A stretch of DNA of 64,000 nt from Flavobacterium sp. NRK F7 (GCF_024054195.1 NZ_JAMXLB010000001.1:2495085-2559084), one strand, 5' to 3'; counted from the stretch's first letter, positions 44,780 to 55,263 are shown. Notes: generated from the letters alone by a model not told the origin. Numbers and translations are program-made.

Positions 44780-46795
44780 ACCATTATATTTTCTAACAAA
44801 CCATTCTGTTGCTAATAAAGTGCAAATTAAAATTAATAGCAGTTTCCAATCTATTAAAGGTGATTTTTTAAGGACTTCTTTTTGTATGGGAAGATAATTC
44901 GAATCCTTTAGTAAAGACTGAATTAAATCTTGCGATTGATTTGGGTAAAATAATTTTCCAGATGAATGGTTCGCTAATTGTTCTAAACGCAAACGGTCTG
45001 GATTGACAAATTGTTTTTCAATATCAAATTCTAAAATTTCAAAATTTCCTGAAAATGTATTTTTAGAATCTTTTTCGGTAACAACAAAATGATAGTTCCC
45101 TTTTTTAAGATTATCAAATTCAACTTTATAATCAATGTTGGATTTTAGAAAATTATATGTTTTTTTTTCATTGGTATCTTTATTAGTCAAAAGAATACTC
45201 AATTGTGCATTTTCATCCAATTCATAATTTTTATCAAAATATTGAGCAGTTATTTGAAAGGTTTCCCCTTCATTATAATAGTTTTTATACGCTACTTCTA
45301 GATTCTTTTTTGCTGTATTAGAGGTTAAATATTGCACCCATTTGTCGGTAAAAAAATCAAAATCATCAAATGAATTCTTTTTTAAATGCGTTTCTAATCT
45401 CCATTTCCAAATATTCTCACCAAAAAGGTAGCCGTTTCTTTGTTTTCCATTTTCTACAAATGTTAGCAAAGGATTACCTGATGGCATATTTCGAATAGTA
45501 GCTTCTAAAAGTGTAGCAGTATTTCCTTTACTAGTTATCGTTCCAAATTTGTTTTCTAATGAAGAAAAGTTTTCAAAACCAATATTTTCTTGGGCAAACA
45601 AGTTAAAACCAGAAGTATAAGATGCAAAATAGTCTTCTTTTTGAGATGCCATTTTAAAAGAAAAATCTTCTTGATATTGCCCTAAAAAAGCAAAATCAGT
45701 ATGCAGCCCTGTAATAGTTAATGTATTGACTTTAGCTTTTTTATTGGCTTCAAAAACGGTTTTAAAAGAAGCATTTGGTTGATAAAAAATCAATACATTA
45801 TATTTCTGTAAATCTTTAATTTCAGTAGGCTTTAGAATACTGACTTTTCGTTGTTCATTCGCTTCAATACTACGTTTCAAAGCACTTAAATCAGGATGAA
45901 TAATATCTGAAAGTAACGCAATTTCTGTTCGTTGATCAATAACTTCAATAATAAAATTCTTATAATTGTTGGTCCTGTTTTTTTCATCTTTTAAAGAACT
46001 AATTGAAGCTGTATACTTTTGAATACCAATTTTTGTTGCATCTAAAAGCAAAGAAAAAGATTGTGCTTTATTTTGACTGGAAAAGAAAACATTTTTTTTT
46101 AAAACAACCTGATTTTGATTTTTAATAGTAAATATTGAATTTACAGGTTCATTTCCCGTATACTGAAGAAAAACTTCTACAGGAAATTTATTTTTAAGAA
46201 AAGTATATTTATTGGTGTTGATTTGATCTATTTTTAAATCAAAAACAGTTGTAGTATCACCTAAAACGATTGGATAAATTTTACTATTTTCTTGAAAACT
46301 AAACACATAATCATTTCCTTGTGTCTGATTTCCATCGGTAAAGAGTACTACAGGATAAGTAGTATTTCGATATAATTGTTTTAAATTTTTGGCAACGTTA
46401 TCGATTAAAGATTGTTTTCCAGAATAATCAATGGTTCCATTTGCTGTAAAGTCTTTATCAAATGAATACAGTTGCACATCATATTTTTCATTTAATTTTT
46501 GATTTTGAATAAATTGATTGTACACGTCATTATTTAAATCACCCGATAAATTTTTAATAGATTCAGAGTTATCTATTACAATAGGTAATGGTGTTTTTAC
46601 AATTTCGTACGATTTGCTTGAAAAAATTGGATTTAGCAATAATAAAAACACACCAAACCAAACTAGAAAACGTATAAAGGCTAAGAATAAATTTACTTTA
46701 AGTTTATTCTTAGCCTTATAATAATATTGATAATATGATAAACCAGTAGCTATAAATACTGATAAAATAAGAAGTAAAATAGTACTTGTTGTCAT
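44771..46795 (-). CDS. Membrane-anchored VWA-like protein
   Basis: The 674-residue protein has two N-terminal membrane helices (about 4-22 and 36-60) and one at the C-terminus (about 648-665). Between them is a von Willebrand A-like domain with a MIDAS-type D-N-S-E-S (PIVIDNSESIKNL) and LFTDGNQTQG, followed by Ig-like and GATase-like stretches. The layout resembles uncharacterised Bacteroidota membrane proteins related to BatA. Role unknown, probably periplasmic protein interaction. Single gene converging with the sulfatase-fold gene. Confidence 0.75.
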   Translation of the reverse strand: MTTSTILLLILSVFIATGLSYYQYYYKAKNKLKVNLFLAFIRFLVWFGVFLLLLNPIFSSKSYEIVKTPLPIVIDNSESIKNLSGDLNNDVYNQFIQNQKLNEKYDVQLYSFDKDFTANGTIDYSGKQSLIDNVAKNLKQLYRNTTYPVVLFTDGNQTQGNDYVFSFQENSKIYPIVLGDTTTVFDLKIDQINTNKYTFLKNKFPVEVFLQYTGNEPVNSIFTIKNQNQVVLKKNVFFSSQNKAQSFSLLLDATKIGIQKYTASISSLKDEKNRTNNYKNFIIEVIDQRTEIALLSDIIHPDLSALKRSIEANEQRKVSILKPTEIKDLQKYNVLIFYQPNASFKTVFEANKKAKVNTLTITGLHTDFAFLGQYQEDFSFKMASQKEDYFASYTSGFNLFAQENIGFENFSSLENKFGTITSKGNTATLLEATIRNMPSGNPLLTFVENGKQRNGYLFGENIWKWRLETHLKKNSFDDFDFFTDKWVQYLTSNTAKKNLEVAYKNYYNEGETFQITAQYFDKNYELDENAQLSILLTNKDTNEKKTYNFLKSNIDYKVEFDNLKKGNYHFVVTEKDSKNTFSGNFEILEFDIEKQFVNPDRLRLEQLANHSSGKLFYPNQSQDLIQSLLKDSNYLPIQKEVLKKSPLIDWKLLLILICTLLATEWFVRKYNGLL

Positions 46796-46871
46796 ACAAA
46801 TGTTTTAGAGTTCAGTTCTCAGTTTTTTAGTGTTTCTTAAAAAGCAAATTACACACTAATTTTTGAACTGT

Positions 46872-47618
46872 CTAGGTTAGCATACCTCCATCAACATTGA
46901 TTACCTGACCTGTAACATAAGCACTCATATCTGAAGCTAAAAATACACATACATTGGCTACATCTTCAGGAGAACCACCTCTTTTCAAAGGTATAGCTTC
47001 TCTCCAACCTTTCACAACATCTTCATTTAATTTAGCTGTCATTTCAGTTTCAATAAATCCTGGTGCAATTGCATTACAACGAATATTTCTAGAACCTAAT
47101 TCTAAAGCTATCGATTTAGTAAAACCAATCATACCTGCTTTAGATGCTGCATAATTTGCTTGTCCTGCATTTCCTTTTACTCCTACTACACTACTCATGT
47201 TAATAATAGAACCATTACGGTTTTTAAGCATTGTTTTTTGAACTGCTTTTGTCATGTTGAAGACCGATTTTAAGTTAATTTCAACAACTTTGTCAAAATC
47301 TTCCTCACTCATTCGCATTAACAAATTATCTTTTGTAATACCAGCATTATTGATTAAAATATCAATAGTACCAAAATCAGCCAATACATTTTCAACTAAT
47401 TGCTGTGATTCATCAAAATCTGCAGCATTGGATTGATATCCTTTTGCCTTAACTCCTAAAGCTATTAATTCGTTTTCTAATTCTTGAGCTGATGAAGCTG
47501 AAGAACTATATGTAAAAGCTACATTTGCACCATTTTTTGCAAATACTTCAGCAATTCCTTTACCAATACCACGACTAGCACCAGTTATAATTGCTACTTT
47601 ACCTTCTAATAATTTCAT
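46872..47618 (-). CDS. fabG: 3-oxoacyl-[acyl-carrier-protein] reductase FabG
   Basis: Reduces 3-oxoacyl-ACP with NADPH in fatty acid synthesis. The 248-residue short-chain dehydrogenase has GASRGIGKGIAEVF, NNAGITKDNLLMRMSEEDFD, the catalytic Ser-Tyr-Lys (INMSSVVGVKGNAGQANYAASKAG) and PGFIETEMT. FabG is favoured over other dehydrogenases because of NNAGITRDN-like and C-terminal VTGQVINVDGGM motifs. Confidence 0.93.
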   Translation of the reverse strand: MKLLEGKVAIITGASRGIGKGIAEVFAKNGANVAFTYSSSASSAQELENELIALGVKAKGYQSNAADFDESQQLVENVLADFGTIDILINNAGITKDNLLMRMSEEDFDKVVEINLKSVFNMTKAVQKTMLKNRNGSIINMSSVVGVKGNAGQANYAASKAGMIGFTKSIALELGSRNIRCNAIAPGFIETEMTAKLNEDVVKGWREAIPLKRGGSPEDVANVCVFLASDMSAYVTGQVINVDGGMLT

Positions 47619-47641
47619 CTTTGTTTCTTAAAATTTGAAGT

Positions 47642-47649
47642 CAAATATA
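47642..47649 (-). promoter_or_regulatory. -7 box of fabG
   Basis: TATATTTG on the minus strand, 23 nt before the start codon. The nearest upstream TTG is 26 nt away, longer than usual. Confidence 0.4.
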
Positions 47650-47762
47650 TTAATAATTTAAAGTTTAAAAAAGAACAATTAAAAATTGTTATCACTTTAT
47701 GAATTAAACTTTTTTGAAAAAATAAAGTCATACATATACAAACCTATTTAACCTTACAAAAT

Positions 47763-48953
47763 ATGAGAGCTATTACAATTTTATTTTTTTTATTAAGTTG
47801 CTTATTTATATCTTGTTCCAAAGATACAAATGATACGTATGAATCAATTCCAGACTATCCAAATGTAAAAGCTACTTTTGGAAATACTATTGATTTGAAT
47901 AATTTGGAAAACTATGACAATCAATTGGTTCCATCTTATATAACCAAAGATAATAGCAATCTAAATCCAATCACTAATAAAGGAGCTACTTTAGGAAGAG
48001 TTTTATTTTATGACACAAACTTATCTGTAAATCATACCATTGCATGTGCAAGTTGTCATAAACAAGAAAATGCATTTGGAGATAATGCACTTATGGCCAG
48101 CAATGGTGTGAATGGAACTACAGGTAGACATTCGATGCGTTTAGTTAACACTCGATTTGCTACAGAAACTAATTTTTTCTGGGACGAAAGAGCAGCAAGT
48201 CTAGAAATTCAAACTACAATGCCCATTAAAGATCATGCGGAAATGGGTTTTAGTGGCACCAATGGTGATTTATCTTTTGATGATTTGATTACGAGATTGG
48301 AAGGTATTGAATACTATAAAGAACTCTTTACTTTTGTATATGGAAATGAAGAAATCACAGAATCAAAAATACAAAATGCTTTAGCTCAGTTTATTAGAAG
48401 TATCCAATCTTTCGATTCTAAATATGATTCCGGAAGAGCATTAGTTACTAATGACAACCAACCTTTTCCCAATTTTACTCAAACAGAGAATATGGGCAAA
48501 AATTTATTTTTGACACCACCACAATTTGATGGAAATGGCTCTCGTATTGGTGGTGGTGTAGGTTGTGCAGGATGTCATAGAGCACCTGAATTTGATATTG
48601 ATCCTAATTCACTTAATAATGGCATCATTGGAACCCTAAATAATACTGGAATTGATATCACGAATACTCGTGCGCCTTCTTTACGAGATTTGGTTAAACA
48701 AAATGGTATGATTAATTCGACCTTAATGCATACTGGTAACATTACTACTTTACAAGCTGCAATTGGACATTACAATACAATTGCTATAGCACCTGGAAAC
48801 ACTAACTTAGATCCAAGATTACGACCCGGTGGTAACGGACAGCAATTAAACATGACGGGTGCTGAAATGAATGCCTTACAATCATTTCTAGTAACATTAG
48901 CGGGATCCAATGTGTATGTCGATTCAAAATGGAGTTCCCCTTTTGAAGAATAA
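47763..48953 (+). CDS. Di-haem cytochrome c peroxidase-family lipoprotein
   Basis: The 396-residue protein has a lipobox (CLFISC) and two haem c motifs: CASCH in the first third and CAGCH in the second half. Other CCP/MauG features are GRVLFYDTNLS, RHSMRLVNTRFA, FWDERAASLEIQ and MPIKDHAEMG. It probably reduces hydrogen peroxide in the periplasm. It is a single gene; a shared terminator separates it from sucD. Confidence 0.92.
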   Translation: MRAITILFFLLSCLFISCSKDTNDTYESIPDYPNVKATFGNTIDLNNLENYDNQLVPSYITKDNSNLNPITNKGATLGRVLFYDTNLSVNHTIACASCHKQENAFGDNALMASNGVNGTTGRHSMRLVNTRFATETNFFWDERAASLEIQTTMPIKDHAEMGFSGTNGDLSFDDLITRLEGIEYYKELFTFVYGNEEITESKIQNALAQFIRSIQSFDSKYDSGRALVTNDNQPFPNFTQTENMGKNLFLTPPQFDGNGSRIGGGVGCAGCHRAPEFDIDPNSLNNGIIGTLNNTGIDITNTRAPSLRDLVKQNGMINSTLMHTGNITTLQAAIGHYNTIAIAPGNTNLDPRLRPGGNGQQLNMTGAEMNALQSFLVTLAGSNVYVDSKWSSPFEE

Positions 48954-48964
48954 TAGCATAAAAA

Positions 48965-48990
48965 AAGTCCCGATTTTTCGGGACTCTTTT
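48965..48990. terminator. Bidirectional terminator between the peroxidase gene and sucD
   Basis: An 8-bp stem AGTCCCGA/TCGGGACT with a TTTT loop, with A-run upstream and T-rich tail downstream, serves both convergent genes. Confidence 0.8.
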
Positions 48991-49007
48991 ACTTATCTGA
49001 AAGGATT

Positions 49008-49880
49008 TTATCCTAAAACTTCTTTTACTTTTTTACCAATTTCAGCAGGAGAATCTACAACATGGATACCATTTTCTCTCATGATACGTTTTTTAGCTTC
49101 AGCAGTATCATCAGCTCCTCCTACAATTGCACCAGCATGCCCCATTGTTCTTCCTTTAGGCGCAGTCTCACCAGCAATAAAACCAACAACTGGTTTGCGG
49201 TTTCCATCTGCTTTTACCCAACGTGCAGCATCAGCTTCTAATTGACCTCCAATTTCACCAATCATGATGATACATTCTGTTTCTGGATCATTCATCAATA
49301 ATTCAACAGCTTCTTTAGTAGTTGTTCCAATAATTGGATCACCACCAATTCCAATTGCAGTTGTAATTCCTAAACCTTGTTTAACCACTTGATCAGCTGC
49401 TTCATATGTTAAAGTACCTGATTTAGAAACGATACCTACTTTTCCTTTTTTGAATACAAAACCTGGCATAATACCTACTTTCGCTTCTTCTGGAGTGATT
49501 ACTCCTGGACAGTTAGGACCAACTAAACGACAGTCTCTTGATTTTATATAATCATATGCTTTAATCATATCAGCAACAGGAATACCTTCTGTAATACAAA
49601 TGATAACTTTAATACCTGCATCAGCAGCTTCCATAATAGCATCAGCAGCAAATGCTGGTGGTACAAAAATAATCGATGTGTTTGCTCCAGCTTTCTCTAC
49701 AGCTTCTTGAACCGTATTAAATACAGGTTTGTCTAAGTGAGTAGTTCCTCCTTTTCCAGGTGTTACTCCACCAACTACATTAGTACCGTATTCTATCATT
49801 TGAGAAGCATGGAAGGTTCCTTCACTACCTGTGAAACCTTGAACAATTATTTTTGAATCTTTATTTACTAAAACACTCAT
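49008..49880 (-). CDS. sucD: Succinyl-CoA ligase alpha subunit SucD
   Basis: Citric-acid-cycle enzyme coupling succinyl-CoA to nucleotide triphosphate. The 290-residue protein has [39 protein letters not shown], the CoA-binding [14 protein letters not shown] and the phosphohistidine site [11 protein letters not shown]. The beta subunit gene is not in the window. A TACTTTTG -7 box at 49918-49925 indicates its own promoter. Confidence 0.97.
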   Translation of the reverse strand: MSVLVNKDSKIIVQGFTGSEGTFHASQMIEYGTNVVGGVTPGKGGTTHLDKPVFNTVQEAVEKAGANTSIIFVPPAFAADAIMEAADAGIKVIICITEGIPVADMIKAYDYIKSRDCRLVGPNCPGVITPEEAKVGIMPGFVFKKGKVGIVSKSGTLTYEAADQVVKQGLGITTAIGIGGDPIIGTTTKEAVELLMNDPETECIIMIGEIGGQLEADAARWVKADGNRKPVVGFIAGETAPKGRTMGHAGAIVGGADDTAEAKKRIMRENGIHVVDSPAEIGKKVKEVLG

Positions 49881-49917
49881 GATATGATTATTATATTATA
49901 ATTTTTAAATTGTGTTG

Positions 49918-49925
49918 CAAAAGTA
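49918..49925 (-). promoter_or_regulatory. -7 box of sucD
   Basis: TACTTTTG on the minus strand, 37 nt before the start codon. The -33 element is not clear. Confidence 0.4.
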
Positions 49926-49974
49926 AGTTTTTTGTAAAAAAAACAGGAACTTTTTAAGTTTTATTTTTATTAAT

Positions 49975-50337
49975 TTATGCTGGTTGGCTAATTTGATACC
50001 CTTTGTACAATTTATCACCCAAAAATTCCCAAATAACAATAAATCTTGCAATCGGAATTATTTCAGATGGATTTTCAAAAGTAGCAACTTTATGATTGTA
50101 TTTAATTACAACTTTATTCTCTTCTGCTATTAAATGTGTTATTTCAACGATAGAATTGGTATAATTTTGTTTCAATTCGTTTGCCAAATCTAAAATCGCT
50201 TGTTTATTAAGTGATAATAAACCATCTGAACTCGACCATTCTAAAAGTACATCATCGTGAAGCAAGTCTTTCAATGCCGAAGCATCTCTAATTCCATCTT
50301 CAAGATAAAATTTCTGAATTTGCGCTTTATTTGTCAT
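49975..50337 (-). CDS. NTF2-like (SnoaL-type) small protein
   Basis: The 120-residue protein has the cone-shaped NTF2-fold pattern: [34 protein letters not shown], then [21 protein letters not shown] and [20 protein letters not shown]. The function cannot be told. Its start overlaps the end of the LpxD-like gene by 11 nt, indicating coupled translation. Confidence 0.8.
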   Translation of the reverse strand: MTNKAQIQKFYLEDGIRDASALKDLLHDDVLLEWSSSDGLLSLNKQAILDLANELKQNYTNSIVEITHLIAEENKVVIKYNHKVATFENPSEIIPIARFIVIWEFLGDKLYKGYQISQPA

Positions 50338-51268
50338 TTTCTTTTAATTTATCTATAATTTGAGGGATCTTTTTAATATTAGCCAATTGCTTTAATTTCT
50401 CACGAGATTCTTCAATAGGAGTACCAAAATACGTTTTCCCCCCCTCTATTGATTTGGTAACACCAGTTTGTCCCATAACGACTGCTTTAGAACCAATTGT
50501 GATACCGCTAGTAGTACCTACTTGACCCCATAAAGTTACTTCATCTTCAACTACAACACAACCCGCAATACCCGTTTGTGCAGCTATTAAACATTTTTTA
50601 CCAATTACAGTATCATGCCCCACATGTACTTGATTATCAATTTTAGTTCCTTCACCTATTGTAGTGTCTCCAGTAACACCTTTATCTATAGTACATAAAG
50701 CACCTATGCCTACATTATTTTCTATCACTACTCTACCGCAAGATAACAATTGGTCAAAACCTTCTGGTCTTTTTTTATAATAAAATGCATCGGCTCCAAT
50801 AATTGTTCCAGCATGAATAATGACATTATCACCAATAACTGAATTATCGTAAATTGAAACATTAGAATGAATGATACAATTTTTTCCGATAGAAACATTA
50901 TGCCCAACAAAACAATTCGGTTGAAGAATACTTCCTTCACCTATAGTCGCTGAATTTGAAATGGATACTGAAGCATTTGTAAAAGGTCTAAAATGTTTGG
51001 ATAAAGTATTGAAATCTCGAAATGGATCATCAGAAATTAACAACGCTTTCCCATCAGGACATGTTACTTCTTTATTGATTAAAACGATAGTGGCAGCCGA
51101 TTCGAGTGCTTTATCATAGTATTTTGGGTGATCCACAAAAACAATATCTCCTTTTTCAACAACATGAATTTCATTCATTCCTAAAACAGGAAAATCTTCA
51201 GGACCAATAAAATTGCAATTAATAATCGTTGCAATTTCTTTAAGTGTATGCTTTTTTTGGAATTTCAT
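50327..51268 (-). CDS. Second LpxD-like acyltransferase (left-handed beta helix)
   Basis: The 313-residue protein has an N-terminal LpxD-type uridine-binding domain and a hexapeptide-repeat beta helix ([21 protein letters not shown] and [15 protein letters not shown]). The sequence [14 protein letters not shown] contains the expected catalytic His. It is divergent from the LpxD encoded at 54143-55159 and lacks some of its motifs. It is conserved in synteny with lpx genes in many Bacteroidota as far as I recall. It may acylate UDP-sugars other than the lipid A precursor. Confidence 0.85.
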   Translation of the reverse strand: MKFQKKHTLKEIATIINCNFIGPEDFPVLGMNEIHVVEKGDIVFVDHPKYYDKALESAATIVLINKEVTCPDGKALLISDDPFRDFNTLSKHFRPFTNASVSISNSATIGEGSILQPNCFVGHNVSIGKNCIIHSNVSIYDNSVIGDNVIIHAGTIIGADAFYYKKRPEGFDQLLSCGRVVIENNVGIGALCTIDKGVTGDTTIGEGTKIDNQVHVGHDTVIGKKCLIAAQTGIAGCVVVEDEVTLWGQVGTTSGITIGSKAVVMGQTGVTKSIEGGKTYFGTPIEESREKLKQLANIKKIPQIIDKLKENDK

Positions 51269-51293
51269 TTGTAGTGATTAGTTTAAAAGTGAA

Positions 51294-51326
51294 TAGTGAA
51301 TAGTATGTACTAAGTACTATTCACTA
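51294..51326. repeat. Perfect 12-bp inverted repeat between efp and the LpxD-like gene
   Basis: TAGTGAATAGTA and TACTATTCACTA are perfect reverse complements around a 9-nt loop. Short direct repeats (GTGAATA, CTAATTA) flank it. No T-run follows on the minus strand, so it is not a typical terminator. Confidence 0.5.
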
Positions 51327-51343
51327 ATTACTAATTACTATTT

Positions 51344-51904
51344 TTATACACGCTCCATGTATTTACCAGAAGCCGTATCAATTTTAATTTTATCTCCTTC
51401 ATTAATAAAAAGAGGTACGTTAACCGTTGCACCCGTTTCTACAGTTGCCGGTTTTGTAGCATTTGTAGCCGTATTCCCCTTTACTCCTGGCTCTGTATAC
51501 GTAACTTCTAAAACAACCGAAGCAGCCATATCTACTGATAAAGGCATATCCGTTTCTGTATTAATCTGAACCATTACATTTTCTCCTTCTTTTAATAAAT
51601 CAGGAGCATCTAATACATCTCTATTTAAAGTAATTTGTTCAAACGTTTCATTATTCATAAAGTGAAAGTCATTCCCTTCAGCATACAAATATTGGAAAGT
51701 ATGGGTTTCTACTCGCACCACATCAATTTTATGACCTGCAGAAAAAGTATTATCTAATACTTTCCCATTTGTCAATGATTTCAATTTGGTTCTAACAAAA
51801 GCTGGACCTTTACCTGGTTTCACGTGTAAGAACTCGATAATTTTATAAATATCATGATTGTACTTAATACAAAGTCCATTTCTAATATCTGCTGTACTTG
51901 CCAT
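51344..51904 (-). CDS. efp: Translation elongation factor P
   Basis: Relieves ribosome stalling at proline runs. The 186-residue protein has the three beta domains: the modified-Lys loop HVKPGKGPAFVRTKLKSL, the middle domain with FQYLYAEGNDFHFMNNETFEQI, and C-terminal GATVNVPLFINEGDKIKIDTASGKYMERV. It lies between lpxA (26 nt) and the LpxD-like gene. Confidence 0.97.
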   Translation of the reverse strand: MASTADIRNGLCIKYNHDIYKIIEFLHVKPGKGPAFVRTKLKSLTNGKVLDNTFSAGHKIDVVRVETHTFQYLYAEGNDFHFMNNETFEQITLNRDVLDAPDLLKEGENVMVQINTETDMPLSVDMAASVVLEVTYTEPGVKGNTATNATKPATVETGATVNVPLFINEGDKIKIDTASGKYMERV

Positions 51905-51930
51905 TTTTATATATTTATTTTGATAATTTT

Positions 51931-52719
51931 TTAAATTGTACTTCCAGTATACCCTTTCATAATTCCTCTAGAAGAATTTCTGATAAACTGAATGATGTCA
52001 TCTCTTTCTGGAGTTGCTTCCATTTCTGCTTCAATAATACTCAAAGCTTGTGTTGTATTGAAATTCTTTTGATATAGAATTCGGTATATATCTTGTATTT
52101 CTCTTATTTTTTCAGTTGAAAAACCTCTTCTTCTTAATCCTACTGAATTAATACCAACATATGATAAGGGTTCTTTTGCGGCTTTTGTATATGGTGGAAC
52201 ATCTTTTCGAACTAAAGAACCACCAGACACCATAGCATGCTCTCCCACTGAGATAAATTGATGAATCGCAGCTAAACCACCAATAATAGCAAAATCCCCT
52301 ATTGTTACGTGTCCTGCTAAAGCTACACCATTAACGATAATAGCATTATTACCAATATGACAATCATGCGCAATATGAGCTGTAGCCATAATTAAACAAT
52401 TGTCACCGATTTTAGTTTGACCTGAAGCAATAGTCCCTCTATTAATGGTTACACATTCTCTAATAGTGGTATTGTCTCCAATAATCACTAGAGAATCCTC
52501 TCCTCCAAATTTTAAATCTTGAGGAACGGCTGAAATGATTGCTCCTGGAAAAATATTACAATTTTTACCTATTCTTGCTCCTTCCATAATTGTAACATTA
52601 GAACCTATCCAAGTTCCTTCACCAATTACAACATTATTATGAATCGTAGTAAAAGGATCAATAACTACATTGCGTGCAATTTTAGCTCCTGGATGTACAT
52701 ATGCTAAGGGTTGATTCAT
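51931..52719 (-). CDS. lpxA: Acyl-ACP--UDP-N-acetylglucosamine O-acyltransferase LpxA
   Basis: First step of lipid A synthesis. The 262-residue hexapeptide-repeat protein starts NQPLAYVHPGAKIARNVVIDPF and has the catalytic-His region MATAHIAHDCHIGNNAIIVNG, followed by GHVTIGDFAIIGGLAAIHQF. The C-terminal helical domain has GINSVGLRRRGFS. It starts 22 nt after lpxC-fabZ. Confidence 0.96.
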   Translation of the reverse strand: MNQPLAYVHPGAKIARNVVIDPFTTIHNNVVIGEGTWIGSNVTIMEGARIGKNCNIFPGAIISAVPQDLKFGGEDSLVIIGDNTTIRECVTINRGTIASGQTKIGDNCLIMATAHIAHDCHIGNNAIIVNGVALAGHVTIGDFAIIGGLAAIHQFISVGEHAMVSGGSLVRKDVPPYTKAAKEPLSYVGINSVGLRRRGFSTEKIREIQDIYRILYQKNFNTTQALSIIEAEMEATPERDDIIQFIRNSSRGIMKGYTGSTI

Positions 52720-52741
52720 CTTTTTTTAATTTAAAATATTT

Positions 52742-54130
52742 TTATTGTTTTTTTGCAATTTGAGCCATAAGCTCCGCTTCAGCAACTAATTTTCCATTAG
52801 CATATGCATTCGCTTGCATGTGGCAAATACCCCTTCTAATGGGAGCAATTAAATCGCACTTAAATACTAATGTATCTCCTGGTAATACTTTTTGCTTAAA
52901 CTTAACATTATCTATTTTCATAAAATACGTTAAATAATTTTCAGGATCCGGTACTGTACTTAATACTAAAATCCCTCCCGTTTGAGCCATCGCTTCTACA
53001 ATTAAAACTCCTGGCATTACAGGCGCATCTGGAAAATGTCCTACAAAGAAAGGCTCATTCATAGTTACATTTTTCAATCCAACTACATGAGAATCTGTTA
53101 ATTCCAAAATTTTATCAATTAAAAGAAAAGGAGGCCTATGAGGCAACATTTTCATAATCTGATGAATATCCATCAACGGTTCTTTATGCAAATCATAAAC
53201 AGGAACCTGATTTCTTTCTTCTATTTTGATAATTTTGGATAGTTTTTTTGCGAATTGTGTATTGACAAAATGACCTGGTTTAGTTGCAATAATTTTACCT
53301 TGAATTCTTTTTCCAATTAAGGCCAAATCTCCTACAATATCGAGTAATTTATGTCTTGCAGCTTCATTTGGATAATGCAACGTTAAGTTGTCTAAAATTC
53401 CATTTGGATTAACCGAAATGGATTCTTTATTAAACGCTTTTTTCAAATTCTCCATAGTCTCTGAAGAAATTTCTTTATCTACATAAACAATCGCATTATT
53501 TAAATCACCACCTTTAATTAAACCATTATTCAATAAAGATTCTAGTTCGTGTAAAAAGCTAAAAGTTCTACAGTCTGCAATTTCAGATTTAAAATCATCA
53601 ATACTTTTTAATGTTGCATTTTGGGTACCTAAAACTTTAGTTCCAAAATCAACCATTGTAGTAATCGTATAGGTATCACTAGGTATAACTGTAATTTCAC
53701 TTCCAGAAGCTTCGTCTAAATAGGAAATCACTTCTTTTACTACATATACTTTTCTTTCAGCTTCCTGTTCAACAACACCTGCCTTTTCAATAGCTTCTAC
53801 AAAATATTTTGATGAACCATCCATAATGGGAAGTTCAGAAGCATTTAATTCGATAATAACATTATCTAGATCACAACCCACAAGTGCTGCCAACACATGT
53901 TCTGGAGTTTGAATCATAACACCTCTTTTCTCAAGGTTTGTTCCTCTTTGTGTATTTACCACATAGTTTGCATCTGCTTCGATTATAGGCTGACCTTCTA
54001 AATCAACACGTATAAAAGTGAAGCCATTATTTACAGGGGCTGGCTTAAAAGTCATTTCAACTAATTGCCCAGTGTGTAACCCTACTCCTTTTAATGAAAC
54101 ATCGTTCGCAATGGTCTTTTGTTTAACCAT
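52742..54130 (-). CDS. lpxC-fabZ: Bifunctional LpxC deacetylase / FabZ dehydratase
   Basis: The 462-residue fusion joins the zinc-dependent deacetylase of lipid A synthesis to 3-hydroxyacyl-ACP dehydratase. The LpxC part (about 1-300) has KGVGLHTGQ, the zinc-His motif TPEHVLAAL, DGSSKYFVEAIEKAG and KPGHFVNTQFA. The FabZ part (about 320-462) has MKMLPHRPPFLLIDKIL, NEPFFVGHFPDAPVMPGVLIVEAMAQTGG. This fusion is typical of Bacteroidota. It follows lpxD by 12 nt. Confidence 0.97.
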   Translation of the reverse strand: MVKQKTIANDVSLKGVGLHTGQLVEMTFKPAPVNNGFTFIRVDLEGQPIIEADANYVVNTQRGTNLEKRGVMIQTPEHVLAALVGCDLDNVIIELNASELPIMDGSSKYFVEAIEKAGVVEQEAERKVYVVKEVISYLDEASGSEITVIPSDTYTITTMVDFGTKVLGTQNATLKSIDDFKSEIADCRTFSFLHELESLLNNGLIKGGDLNNAIVYVDKEISSETMENLKKAFNKESISVNPNGILDNLTLHYPNEAARHKLLDIVGDLALIGKRIQGKIIATKPGHFVNTQFAKKLSKIIKIEERNQVPVYDLHKEPLMDIHQIMKMLPHRPPFLLIDKILELTDSHVVGLKNVTMNEPFFVGHFPDAPVMPGVLIVEAMAQTGGILVLSTVPDPENYLTYFMKIDNVKFKQKVLPGDTLVFKCDLIAPIRRGICHMQANAYANGKLVAEAELMAQIAKKQ

Positions 54131-54142
54131 GATTTTTTAAAA

Positions 54143-55159
54143 TTAATTGTTTTTCTTTATTTTGTCTATGTCTGCTACAATCTTTGGAAGATTTTTAAAA
54201 TGTACATAGGATTTTGTAAAATCAGAATAATTAAAAGCTGGAGTACCTTGAACCACTTCACCATCTTGTAAGCTTTTTCCAATTCCTGATTGCGCTTGAA
54301 CTTTAACATTATCTCCTATAGTAATATGGCCAACAATACCAACTTGTCCGCCAATCATACAATTTTTTCCAATTTTAGTTGATCCAGCAACACCAGTTTG
54401 TGAAGCAATTACAGTATTTTCACCAATTTCTACATTATGAGCAATTTGTATTTGATTGTCCAACTTAACTCCTTTTCGTATAATAGTAGACCCTAATGTT
54501 GCTCTATCAATCGTAGTACAAGCTCCTATTTCAACATTATCTTCGATAATTACATTTCCTATCTGAGGTACTTTTTGGTAGGTGCCATCTTCTTGTGGTG
54601 CAAAACCAAAACCATCCGAACCAATAATGGTTCCAGAATGAATGGTACAATTATTTCCTATAGTTGTTTCTGAATAAATACGTACACCTGCAAAAAACAC
54701 ACAATGATCACCAATTGTAACATTGTCTCCAATAAAACTATTCGGATAAATCTTAACGTTTTTACCAATTGTTACATTTTTACCAATATAACAAAAGCTT
54801 CCTAAATACAATCCTTCTCCATACACCACTTCATCGGAAATAAAAGAAGGCTGTTCGATACCCGATTTCATTAATTTAACTTGATTGTAATATTCTAAAA
54901 GTTTCGAAAAAGATTTATAAGCATCTTCAACCTTGATTAAGGTAGTGGTTAAAGCTTGTTCTGGTATAAAACTTTTATTAACAATAGTTATCGTTGCTTT
55001 TGTAGTATATATGTGACTTATATATTTTGGATTGGCAAGGAAAGTTAAAGAACCTTCAATACCTTCTTCAATTTTGGCAAGCTTTGAAACTTCTGCATTA
55101 GGATTTCCTACTACTTCACCTTCTAAAATACCCGCTATTTGTTCCGCTGTAAATTTCAT
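54143..55159 (-). CDS. lpxD: UDP-3-O-(3-hydroxyacyl)glucosamine N-acyltransferase LpxD
   Basis: Third step of lipid A synthesis. The 338-residue protein has the N-terminal uridine-binding domain ([33 protein letters not shown]), the hexapeptide helix, [13 protein letters not shown], and the catalytic His in [24 protein letters not shown] (written here as two adjoining motifs: [14 protein letters not shown] and [10 protein letters not shown]). Complete C-terminal helix. First gene of the lpx run, with its own -7 box. Confidence 0.96.
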   Translation of the reverse strand: MKFTAEQIAGILEGEVVGNPNAEVSKLAKIEEGIEGSLTFLANPKYISHIYTTKATITIVNKSFIPEQALTTTLIKVEDAYKSFSKLLEYYNQVKLMKSGIEQPSFISDEVVYGEGLYLGSFCYIGKNVTIGKNVKIYPNSFIGDNVTIGDHCVFFAGVRIYSETTIGNNCTIHSGTIIGSDGFGFAPQEDGTYQKVPQIGNVIIEDNVEIGACTTIDRATLGSTIIRKGVKLDNQIQIAHNVEIGENTVIASQTGVAGSTKIGKNCMIGGQVGIVGHITIGDNVKVQAQSGIGKSLQDGEVVQGTPAFNYSDFTKSYVHFKNLPKIVADIDKIKKNN

Positions 55160-55237
55160 TCAGTTATTTTAAATTATCCAAAACGTAAAAGAAATTGTTT
55201 TTCTTTTAGGTCTTTTTTTGACTCCATAACATCTTGA

Positions 55238-55245
55238 CAAAAATA
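55238..55245 (-). promoter_or_regulatory. -7 box before lpxD
   Basis: TATTTTTG on the minus strand between the HD-protein stop and lpxD, 78 nt before the start codon, suggesting a separate lpx promoter. No clear -33 element. Confidence 0.35.
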
Positions 55246-55263
55246 TAAAATTAAATTAAATAC

